From Novimethylophilus kurashikiensis (GTDB taxonomy: Bacteria; Pseudomonadota; Gammaproteobacteria; Burkholderiales; Methylophilaceae), in the NCBI RefSeq assembly GCF_003112435.1, contig NZ_BDOQ01000004.1:29136-93135 (forward strand): a stretch of DNA of 64,000 nucleotides. Reading direction: 5' to 3'. The translations under genes and the position numbers were made by a program. This document shows, piece by piece, positions 11,688-19,253 of this stretch. The stretch's first letter is position 1. Every line of letters begins with the position of its first letter. The notes beneath the pieces are model-generated. The model was given only the letters and a program-made list of their open reading frames with translations. It made no database searches and had not been told where the DNA came from.

Positions 11688-12770
11688 ATGAAACCTTCAC
11701 TCGAAAAAAAACTCGCGACGTTGAGCGAGCGCCTGGAAGAACTGAACCGTCTGCTGTCCAGCGAAGACGCGACGGCCGACATGGAAAACTACCGCAAGAT
11801 TTCGCGCGAGCACGCCGACATCACGCCGGTGGTGGAGCAGTATCGTGCTTATCGCCAGATCGAATCCGATATCGCGGAAGCCCAGGCCATGCTGTCCGAC
11901 CCGGAGATGAAGGATTTTGCCGAAGAAGAGATTGCTTCCGGCAAGGCCAGGCTGGAAGCGGCCGACGGCGAACTGCAAAAGCTCTTGTTGCCCAAGGACC
12001 CCAACGACGAACGCAACATCTTCCTGGAAATCCGTGCCGGCACTGGCGGCGATGAATCCGCATTGTTTGCGGGCGATCTGTTCCGCATGTATTCCCGCTA
12101 CGCCGAGCGCCAGCGTTGGAAAGTGGAAATAGAGTCGGCGAACGAATCCGAGCTGGGCGGCTACAAGGAAATCATTGCGCGTATCGAAGGCTTCGGTGCC
12201 TATTCCAAGCTCAAATTCGAATCCGGTGGCCATCGCGTACAACGCGTGCCGGCAACCGAGACGCAGGGACGTATCCACACCTCGGCCTGTACCGTGGCGA
12301 TCATGCCGGAAGCCGATGAAGTGGCCGATGTCGAGCTCAATCCTGCCGACCTCCGTATCGATACTTTCCGTGCCTCAGGTGCCGGCGGTCAGCACATCAA
12401 CAAGACCGACTCGGCCGTGCGTATCACGCACATTCCCACCGGTATCGTCGCCGAATGCCAGGACGGCCGCTCGCAGCATTCCAACAAGGCTTCCGCTATG
12501 CGTGTGCTGGCGGCGCGTATCAAGGACGTGCAAGTGCGCGCTCAACAGGCCCAGGAAGCCGCGACGCGCAAGAGCCTGGTTGGCAGCGGCGACCGCTCGG
12601 AGCGCATTCGCACCTACAACTTTCCTCAGGGACGTATCACCGACCACCGCATCAACCTCACGCTGTACAAGATTGATGCAGTGATGGACGGCGATCTCGA
12701 TGAGCTGGTGGGCGCGTTGATGAGTGAGCATCAGGCGGAACAACTTGCCGCCTTGGGCGAAGAGGGCTAA
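11688..12770 (+). CDS. prfA: Peptide chain release factor 1
   Basis: 360 residues, the same length as E. coli RF1. It recognises UAA/UAG and triggers peptide release. The codon-reading tripeptide PAT is at residues 188-190 ([14 protein letters not shown]) and the catalytic GGQ at 233-235 ([15 protein letters not shown]). The prmC methyltransferase gene that often follows prfA is not here; the next element is a palindromic repeat. Confidence 0.98.
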   Translation: MKPSLEKKLATLSERLEELNRLLSSEDATADMENYRKISREHADITPVVEQYRAYRQIESDIAEAQAMLSDPEMKDFAEEEIASGKARLEAADGELQKLLLPKDPNDERNIFLEIRAGTGGDESALFAGDLFRMYSRYAERQRWKVEIESANESELGGYKEIIARIEGFGAYSKLKFESGGHRVQRVPATETQGRIHTSACTVAIMPEADEVADVELNPADLRIDTFRASGAGGQHINKTDSAVRITHIPTGIVAECQDGRSQHSNKASAMRVLAARIKDVQVRAQQAQEAATRKSLVGSGDRSERIRTYNFPQGRITDHRINLTLYKIDAVMDGDLDELVGALMSEHQAEQLAALGEEG

Positions 12771-12775
12771 GGACT

Positions 12776-12847
12776 GTAGCGCAGGCGGCCTCGCCTGCAC
12801 CTTCCACAGAAATTGGGGATGAATGCAGGCGAGGCCGCCTGCGCTAC
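12776..12847. repeat. REPIN-like double palindrome (two inverted REP units)
   Basis: Two perfectly complementary 24-bp arms (12776-12799 and 12824-12847) flank a 24-nt spacer. Each arm itself folds into a hairpin (GCAGGCG-GCCT-CGCCTGC), so the element is a pair of REP units in inverted orientation, the structure called a REPIN or BIME. It occupies almost the whole gap between prfA and the asmA stop codon. The related RAYT transposase is not in the window. Confidence 0.8.
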
Positions 12848-12849
12848 GG

Positions 12850-15800
12850 TTATAGCCCCAGCAATTTGTTGAGTTTCTTCTTCGCCTTTTCTTCTGGCGT
12901 CAGTTTTTTCTCCGGCTGCGCTGGCGCCGTCTGCTGCTGGGTGTTATCTGCGGGAGCCGCGGGTGCGGTTTGAGCCGGTGCTGTTGCGTTGGGCGCCGCA
13001 GGGGCCGACGTTGCTGGGGTTTCCTGCTTTTTCTTGCCGCCGATCAAGCCTTCGAGCGCCCCGGCTTTGTCGCCGCCCAATAGCTTTTGTACCGCTTCGC
13101 CTTTTTGCCCACCCACATTTCCTAGCAGGTTCTTTTGGGCCACGGCCGCGCCGATAGCGGCGAAATCGAGGTTGTACTTGGGGGCCGAGAATGTACCGCC
13201 GACTTTCACAGGAAACGTCAGCCCGTTCAACGCGCCGATATCGGCACCACCCTGGCCTTTAAGGCTGGAAACCACCGTCGGTTTTGCGGTGTAGTTGAGT
13301 TTCTCATTGCCGATATCGATGTCGCCGCTGCCGGCGATTCTCAGCAAGGGCGATTTGATGTCGAGATCGTCGTTATGGGCTACGCCGTTGGTGATCTTGA
13401 ACGTCGCCTTCATCTCGCTAAAGTCGGTTTTCTTCTTCTGGTCCGCGCCTAGCGTGTTGCCGCTGAAGTTGAACTTGTTCTTCACATCGCGAATCGTTCC
13501 GGCGATATCGATACCCTTTATCGCGCCGTCAGCGAGATTGACCGCAGCATTGCCGTTGAGCGCTTTTTTCAATGCACCCACCGTTGCGCCCTGAGTCTTG
13601 ATGTCGACCGCCACGTTGCCTTTGCCTTCCAGCATGTCGTTGTTGATCGCGTCTACCAGCAATGGGCCGACGGCGACATTCTTCATGTCCTGCTTGAAGG
13701 CGATGGCCGGCACGGCGCGTGCATCGACGTTGAGCGAGCCTTCGGTATGGCCTTGGTACAGGTCGGCGGCGAACGGCGCCAGCGCTACTACGCCACCATC
13801 CGCTTTGACCCCCAGATGCACGTTCGACGTTTTTACGTTCGCCACTTTGAGCCAGCCCACACGCGCTTCGCCGTTGGCATTGAGCGTCTTGAGCGCTGAG
13901 AGGTCGATGGGTGTATCCGCCGTGCTGGGGGCAGCCTTGGCGGCAGGTTCCTTCTTGGTCACGTAGCGGTCGGCATCGAGCTTGTCGATATCGACGTTGA
14001 AGCTGAATTGTGGGTTCTGAAATCGCGTGATGCCGAGGACCGCCTTGACCTGGCTATCGTCGACCTTCGCGGAAAACGGATTCACGTCCAGCTTGTTGCC
14101 ATCGGCCTTGAGATCGACCCGGATGTTGGAGGCCTGCGTCTTACCGTATTTCAGGCTGCCGATACGCAAGCTGCCGTCGGCATTAAGCGCTTTCAGTGCG
14201 GAGAGATCGAGCGGTTTGGCCGGGCCGTTTTCGGCGGCCTTGGCCGCCGTGTTCTGGGGCACATAGCGGTCGGCATCCACGCGGTCGATATCGAGGTCGA
14301 AGGTGTAGAGCGCACGCTCGAAATGCGTAATGCCGATGCGCCCCTTGATCTGGCTGTCGTCGAACTTGAGCGAGAGCGGGTTGACGCTGAGCGCCTGGCC
14401 ATCAGCCTTTACCGTGGCAGCGAGGTTGCTGATGCGATATTTGTCGTAGGCGATGCTGCCGATGTTGAGCGTGCCTTGCGCCAGCACGTTTTTCAGCGCG
14501 GAGAGGTCGGCAGGTTTGCCTGGTTCGCTCTGCTTGTTTTCGGTTTTGGGCTTGGAGGCGCCGAGCAGCTTGTTGAGGTCGAGTTGGTCAGCCGCCAGCT
14601 TGAAAGTCACGTTAGGTTTTGAGAAATTACTGACGCCGACGTTGCCGTCGAGCTTGCTGCCGTCCACATTGGCGGCCAAGGTCACTGCAGCCAGTTCCTT
14701 TTTCACATCGGCATGGGCGTTGAGGTTGAAGCCGACCTTGGCCGCGCCGCTAGGCAGTGCCGGATCCTTGATATCCACGTTGCCGGCAAGCTTGGGCAGG
14801 TCGAAGACTTTGTTTTCAAGATCGCCCGAGAACGGCGACGAGAACTTGCCCGAGAGTGAGCGCTTGCCCTGGGAGCCGGATATTTCGCCGCTAATGCCGG
14901 AGCTCTGGAAAGCCTTGGGCGAGCCCTTGAGATCGGCGATCACCATTTTTACGCTGGTCTTGTCGTCGCCTTGCGTCTGGGTGAATTCGATGCGCGCTTC
15001 CTTGCCGCTGACCGTGTCTTTTTGCGCTGTCAGGCTGGGGGCATTCAGGGTGAGTTCAATAGCCTTGTCGCCGAGCTTGGTCTTGGCGGCGAGTTTCAGG
15101 CTATCGACCAAAAATTCCATGGTCTCCGGCTTGGCGTCGACATCACCCGAGAGCTTGAGGTCGAGTGCCTTGGCGGTGGTCACGTCGCCTGCCAATGCGA
15201 GATCCAGCCCCTTGGCGACGTAATGCTTGTGCTCGGTGTCGGCTAGCAGATTGCCCTTGAAATTGAGTTTGGCGTCAATGTTGGGGTTGTCGCCTTTGAC
15301 GTGGAAGCTGGTCTTGAGGTCGATTGGCTGGTTGAGCGCCACGTGTCCCGTGGTCAAATCCAGTTGGTCGATGGCGAAATGGCGATTGCCTTGCTGGTCG
15401 TCCAGTGTGATGCCTGTATTGGTGACCTGCACGCCGTCGATATCGAACTTGATTTGCGTCGAGGATTCTTCCTTGGAGAGCAAATCGTCGAAGTTGGTGG
15501 TGCCATCCTTGAAGCGGACGATGTTGGCGTGCACGCCGTCGATCTTGATGGTGTCGACTACCAATTCCTTCTTGAGCAAGGGCATCAGAGCCAGGAATAC
15601 CTTGGCGCTTTGCATGGAGGCGAATTCCTTGCCGTCGTTATGCTCGGACAGTGAAACCTTGCCGAGGTCGGCGCCCAGCTTGGGCCAGAACGCGAGCTTG
15701 ATATCACCTTCGATGATGAGCGTACGCTGCTTTTTTTCCTTGACCAGTTTTACGATCAAGGGCTTGTAATCGTTGGGGTTGAAGGTGGCGGCAACAATGC

Positions 15801-15870
15801 CGACGGCGGCGAGGAGCAGGGCGAACAGCCCGCCAATGCCGATCAGGGAGTATTTAATGGCTTTATTCAT
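12850..15870 (-). CDS. AsmA family protein
   Basis: 1006 residues. One N-terminal membrane anchor (about residues 6-29) is followed by the AsmA hallmark ATFNPNDYKPLIVKLV and a long beta-rich periplasmic body, as in the bridge-like AsmA/TamB/YhdP group thought to move lipid or assist outer-membrane assembly. Residues about 455-740 contain three tandem copies of a roughly 100-residue unit, each opening with DLSALKxL and containing an 'SxGSLKY...VKADGxxLxVNP' pattern and DADRYV. The C-terminal AsmA_2 region (KGIDIAGTIRDVKNKF) is followed by a Pro/Ala/Gln-rich linker and a basic end. Family assignment is firm; the substrate is unknown. Confidence 0.9.
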   Translation of the reverse strand: MNKAIKYSLIGIGGLFALLLAAVGIVAATFNPNDYKPLIVKLVKEKKQRTLIIEGDIKLAFWPKLGADLGKVSLSEHNDGKEFASMQSAKVFLALMPLLKKELVVDTIKIDGVHANIVRFKDGTTNFDDLLSKEESSTQIKFDIDGVQVTNTGITLDDQQGNRHFAIDQLDLTTGHVALNQPIDLKTSFHVKGDNPNIDAKLNFKGNLLADTEHKHYVAKGLDLALAGDVTTAKALDLKLSGDVDAKPETMEFLVDSLKLAAKTKLGDKAIELTLNAPSLTAQKDTVSGKEARIEFTQTQGDDKTSVKMVIADLKGSPKAFQSSGISGEISGSQGKRSLSGKFSSPFSGDLENKVFDLPKLAGNVDIKDPALPSGAAKVGFNLNAHADVKKELAAVTLAANVDGSKLDGNVGVSNFSKPNVTFKLAADQLDLNKLLGASKPKTENKQSEPGKPADLSALKNVLAQGTLNIGSIAYDKYRISNLAATVKADGQALSVNPLSLKFDDSQIKGRIGITHFERALYTFDLDIDRVDADRYVPQNTAAKAAENGPAKPLDLSALKALNADGSLRIGSLKYGKTQASNIRVDLKADGNKLDVNPFSAKVDDSQVKAVLGITRFQNPQFSFNVDIDKLDADRYVTKKEPAAKAAPSTADTPIDLSALKTLNANGEARVGWLKVANVKTSNVHLGVKADGGVVALAPFAADLYQGHTEGSLNVDARAVPAIAFKQDMKNVAVGPLLVDAINNDMLEGKGNVAVDIKTQGATVGALKKALNGNAAVNLADGAIKGIDIAGTIRDVKNKFNFSGNTLGADQKKKTDFSEMKATFKITNGVAHNDDLDIKSPLLRIAGSGDIDIGNEKLNYTAKPTVVSSLKGQGGADIGALNGLTFPVKVGGTFSAPKYNLDFAAIGAAVAQKNLLGNVGGQKGEAVQKLLGGDKAGALEGLIGGKKKQETPATSAPAAPNATAPAQTAPAAPADNTQQQTAPAQPEKKLTPEEKAKKKLNKLLGL

Positions 15871-15914
15871 GGCGACACCTGACAGGTAATTGCATCGCCA
15901 GAGTTTAGCACCGC

Positions 15915-15949
15915 CGCAAGCCCGCCGACAGTGCGCCAGCGGGCTTGCG
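15915..15949. repeat. 11-bp perfect inverted repeat between uppP and asmA
   Basis: CGCAAGCCCGC (15915-15925) and GCGGGCTTGCG (15939-15949) with a 13-nt loop. It lies just after the uppP stop on the minus strand and 45 bp before the asmA start. The stem could terminate uppP transcription, but there is no T-tract, so Rho-dependent ending or a REP-like role are equally possible. Confidence 0.6.
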
Positions 15950-15962
15950 ACGAGGCGGGAAA

Positions 15963-16763
15963 TCAGCCCCAGTAGTAGGCCAGCACCAGCAGGCCGAACG
16001 CGATGCGATACCAGGCGAAAGCACGGAAATCGTGGTGGGCGACGAAGCGCAGCAAACCCTTCACCACCAGCAAGGCACTGAAAAATGCAGTAACGAACCC
16101 GACCAGGAAAACGTCGAAATCAGCGGCATGCAGCATATCGCGCGCCTTGAATACGTCGAACGCGGTGGCCGCGAACATTACCGGGATGGCGAGGAAAAAG
16201 GAAAATTCTGTCGCGGTTTTGCGTTCCAGACGGAACATCACGCCGCCAAGGATGGTGGCGCCGGCGCGCGAAACGCCGGGGAACAAGGCCAGTGCTTGCG
16301 CAAGGCCGACCTTGAGCGCGTGCTTCCAATCCATTTCATCGACTGAAAAAGTATCCGGCCGCGGTGCGAAACGCTCAACGGCGAGGATGGCGAAGCCGCC
16401 GACGATCAGGGCGCAGGCCACCGTAATGGGCGAAAACAGGTATTCCTTGATGGCGTGGTGAAAAGCCAGGCCCAGGATCGCCGCCGGAAGAAAGGCGATG
16501 AACAAGTTAACAGCCAAGCGCTTGGAGGTTTTTTCTGTCGCCATGCTCGCGACGACGTGACCGATCCTGGCGCGATATTCCCAGCACACGGCGAGGATGG
16601 CGCCGAGTTGGATGACGATTTCGAATACCTTGCCACGCTCGTCGTTGAAGTTGAGCAGATCGCCGGCGATAATGAGGTGACCCGTGCTTGAGACGGGCAG
16701 GAATTCGGTCGCACCTTCGACCAGGCCGAGCACAAAGGCCTTGATGAGCAGAAGCAAATCCAT
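15963..16763 (-). CDS. uppP: Undecaprenyl-diphosphatase
   Basis: 266 residues and about eight membrane segments. It dephosphorylates undecaprenyl pyrophosphate to recycle the cell-wall lipid carrier (BacA type). The two active-site motifs are clear: LGLVEGATEFLPVSSTGHLI (about residue 12) and the later FPGVSRAGATILGG (about 170). A TATAAT box is visible 30 bp upstream. Confidence 0.96.
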   Translation of the reverse strand: MDLLLLIKAFVLGLVEGATEFLPVSSTGHLIIAGDLLNFNDERGKVFEIVIQLGAILAVCWEYRARIGHVVASMATEKTSKRLAVNLFIAFLPAAILGLAFHHAIKEYLFSPITVACALIVGGFAILAVERFAPRPDTFSVDEMDWKHALKVGLAQALALFPGVSRAGATILGGVMFRLERKTATEFSFFLAIPVMFAATAFDVFKARDMLHAADFDVFLVGFVTAFFSALLVVKGLLRFVAHHDFRAFAWYRIAFGLLVLAYYWG

Positions 16764-16792
16764 GTTGTCGTTACCGTGTTGTCGTGGCCGGC

Positions 16793-16798
16793 ATTATA
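16793..16798 (-). promoter_or_regulatory. Candidate -10 box for uppP
   Basis: On the minus strand the sequence reads TATAAT, a perfect -10 hexamer, 30 bp before the uppP ATG. No convincing -35 hexamer is found 16-18 bp upstream, so the call rests on the -10 and position alone. Confidence 0.4.
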
Positions 16799-16878
16799 GG
16801 GCATGCCGAACTGCACTCGGAGTTGCCGCGACTATCGGCCCCGAACTCAAGCCGGTCTGTGGGTTGCCGAACAGAGTA

Positions 16879-18672
16879 TTAGTCCATGCTGTTATTTTGG
16901 TCGAGCTGCAGCGCGTTTTGCGGCAACAGCGGCGTGAAGGTCGAGAATGCTGATTCGTCCATCGTTGCCGGGTTGAGTACGGTCGGGCGCAGGAAAATCA
17001 CTAATTCCGTTTTACGGCGCTGATCGTGCTTGGCTTGGAACAGCTTGCCGATGATGGGCAGTTTCGCCATTCCCGGTACATTCTTGTCCGTATTCCTGAC
17101 CTCGTCCTGCATCAATCCGCCCAGCACCACGGTTTGCCCGCTGGCAACTTGCAGCATGGATTCCATTTCGCGTACCTCGATCTGCGGGACTGGATTGACG
17201 ACGCCGGAAGCCGCGAGTTGCGGGTTGGGGTCATTGACGTAATCGATGATGCGCGAAATGGTCGGCCGCACGTTGAGCGAAACCGTGCCGCGCTCGTCGA
17301 TTTGCGGCGTCACGCTCATCACCATACCGACGGAGATATTTTGCGGCGTGGTGGTGTAGGTGGCGGGGGAGAGCACCGTGCCGGTACTGCTCAACGTCGC
17401 CGGTGTTACTTCCACCTTGAAATACACCACGTTGTCGACCACCTTGAGTAAGGCTGATTGGTTGTTCAGCGCCATGATCTTGGGGCTGGAAAGCACACGA
17501 GTCTCACCAAAGGTTTGCAACCAGCTGAGGGATGCTGCGAGGTTGCCCAGGGGGCTGCTGGTGTTGTTGTAACCTAGAATGAAGCCGGGAATGCTCAATT
17601 GGCTAGCGCTGGCGCCGACAGTATTGATGGGCTGGAGCAGGTTCGCGTTGCCGCTGAGATTTTGTCGAAAGGTCACACCTGCCAGCCCACCGTTGCTGCC
17701 GAGCCGGCTCCAGTCTACACCGCTTTTGAACGTGTCGTTGAGCGCTACTTCGACGATGGTGGCTTCGATCAGGACCTGACGCTGGACGGCAGCGGTCACG
17801 CTATCCAGGTATTGCTGCACGGCACGGTGCTGACGCGAAGTCGCGAGGATGCTCAGGCTACCGGCGATGGGGTTGAGGATCACGTCTTCGTGGGTGGTTC
17901 CGGCCGACGGTTGCGACGGATTGTGAAACGCCTGCTGAAACAGCTTTTCCGCGCCCGCCCCGGCATGGCTCGCGGCCTCTACCTGGCGAATGCGATCTTC
18001 CATCGCCATGCGGGCGACTCGGTCTTGCAACGACTTTTCTTCCGCGAGCGCGGCTTGAGAGCGGGTGGATTTGAGGATATTGCGGACGTTATCGCCCAAT
18101 ACCTCCCAGAAATTCACCTTGGACTTGCTGTTGAGCGTAGTGACAGATTGGCTACCCCGACTACTGCTACCGGCCGCGCTGCCGGAAGATATTTCGGATC
18201 CTACGCCTAGCGTTGCGCTGCTGTCGCGTTCCATATTCACGTAGGAAACCTTGTAGGTCCGCATTTCCGGCAAGTCTGGCGCGATGAACAGGGTCTTGCC
18301 TTCCATGCGGTATTGAAGATCGATCTGGTTGGCTAGTCGGTCGAGGATTTCCTGCAAGGTCTGATCGCGGGCGTTCAGAGTGGCATTGCCGTGGATGGCG
18401 GGATGAATGTCGATGTTGAGCTTGCTCTCCCTTGCCAGTGCAAACAGGATTTCGCGGACCGGCACATCGCTCACGACGACGCTGTAAGTCGTGACAGGTG
18501 GCTTGGGTACGGCCATCGCCGTTTTGGGTGAGGCGGGTGGTTGAATCGGAAGCGCTGCTGTTCGAGGGGCGAGCGCGAGGTTATCGAGATGCCCCGAAGA
18601 AGACGGGATTTGAGGTTGATGCGTGCAGGCCGACAGTACCAACAGCAAGGCAAGAAAGCGGGAACCAGACAT
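16879..18672 (-). CDS. mshL: MshL-type secretin lipoprotein (MSHA/type IV pilus outer-membrane channel)
   Basis: 597 residues. The signal MSGSRFLALLLVLSAC (lipobox LSAC, Cys16) marks an outer-membrane lipoprotein. Residues about 60-120 are an STN/secretin N0 domain (VPVREILFALARESKLNIDI), followed by a Ser/Gly-rich linker and the MshL-like segment VNFWEVLGDNVRNIL. The C-terminal secretin domain has VLIEATIVEVALNDTFKSGVDW, VLSSPKIMALNNQSALLKVV and the closing VLGGLMQDEVRNTDKNVPG. Secretins form the channel through which a pilus or type II substrates cross the outer membrane. No other msh, pil or gsp gene lies nearby, so it is an orphan copy, unless its partners sit elsewhere. Confidence 0.85.
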   Translation of the reverse strand: MSGSRFLALLLVLSACTHQPQIPSSSGHLDNLALAPRTAALPIQPPASPKTAMAVPKPPVTTYSVVVSDVPVREILFALARESKLNIDIHPAIHGNATLNARDQTLQEILDRLANQIDLQYRMEGKTLFIAPDLPEMRTYKVSYVNMERDSSATLGVGSEISSGSAAGSSSRGSQSVTTLNSKSKVNFWEVLGDNVRNILKSTRSQAALAEEKSLQDRVARMAMEDRIRQVEAASHAGAGAEKLFQQAFHNPSQPSAGTTHEDVILNPIAGSLSILATSRQHRAVQQYLDSVTAAVQRQVLIEATIVEVALNDTFKSGVDWSRLGSNGGLAGVTFRQNLSGNANLLQPINTVGASASQLSIPGFILGYNNTSSPLGNLAASLSWLQTFGETRVLSSPKIMALNNQSALLKVVDNVVYFKVEVTPATLSSTGTVLSPATYTTTPQNISVGMVMSVTPQIDERGTVSLNVRPTISRIIDYVNDPNPQLAASGVVNPVPQIEVREMESMLQVASGQTVVLGGLMQDEVRNTDKNVPGMAKLPIIGKLFQAKHDQRRKTELVIFLRPTVLNPATMDESAFSTFTPLLPQNALQLDQNNSMD

Positions 18673-18755
18673 GATGAGCCCCTTTTTTGTTGTTATTTTT
18701 GGGCCGCAGATGCGAGTGCGGCATGGAGCCCACTATAGCGCAAGGGAAAAGCGGG

Positions 18756-19235
18756 TCAAGCCTCTTGCTTGCTCAAGCCGGTATAAATCAGTTGTGGCGG
18801 CTGTCCGCGTTGACTGAATACCAGCGCGATTTGCTGGAAGCGCTTGGCGAGGGCCAGGGCATCGCGCTTGGCAATGCCAGGCAGGAATAGCCCGTACTCG
18901 GGTTTCCAGTCATTTCGGTCAGGCCTCCCCATGCCTTCATACCAAGACTGCTGGCGTGACTCCACGCGCTCGATCAATTGCTGGTGGCGATGACGGTTTT
19001 CCTCATCGCCCAAGGGCTGGGAGAGCGGATTGTAGGCCGAGATAAAGGCCCAGGTTTTATGGCTGTGCCGGATAAGCCAGTCGTCCAGAGTCCGTGCGGG
19101 CTCGTCGATGCGCACGCTGACGGTATATTCCGGCAAAAACATGAGGTAGGACGTGGCGCGATAGGCATCGTCCAAATGGGGTGCGGCGGAGGGTGACGAT
19201 CCTATAGAATGCGGGTCATTTGGTTCTTGCGACAT
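18756..19235 (-). CDS. DUF3293 domain protein
   Basis: 159 residues, soluble. The segment DDWLIRHSHKTWAFISAYNP followed by two short conserved blocks (DEENRHRHQQLI, EYGLFLPGI) matches what I know of the DUF3293 family, whose function is unknown. The frame is open to 19469, but ATG at 19235 is preferred since the added upstream part is antisense to the divergent glycosyltransferase gene. That leaves only 18 bp between the two divergent start codons, so at least one promoter must lie inside the other gene, or the true start is further in. Confidence 0.7.
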   Translation of the reverse strand: MSQEPNDPHSIGSSPSAAPHLDDAYRATSYLMFLPEYTVSVRIDEPARTLDDWLIRHSHKTWAFISAYNPLSQPLGDEENRHRHQQLIERVESRQQSWYEGMGRPDRNDWKPEYGLFLPGIAKRDALALAKRFQQIALVFSQRGQPPQLIYTGLSKQEA

Positions 19236-19253
19236 CGGCGCAGTGTATACCCC

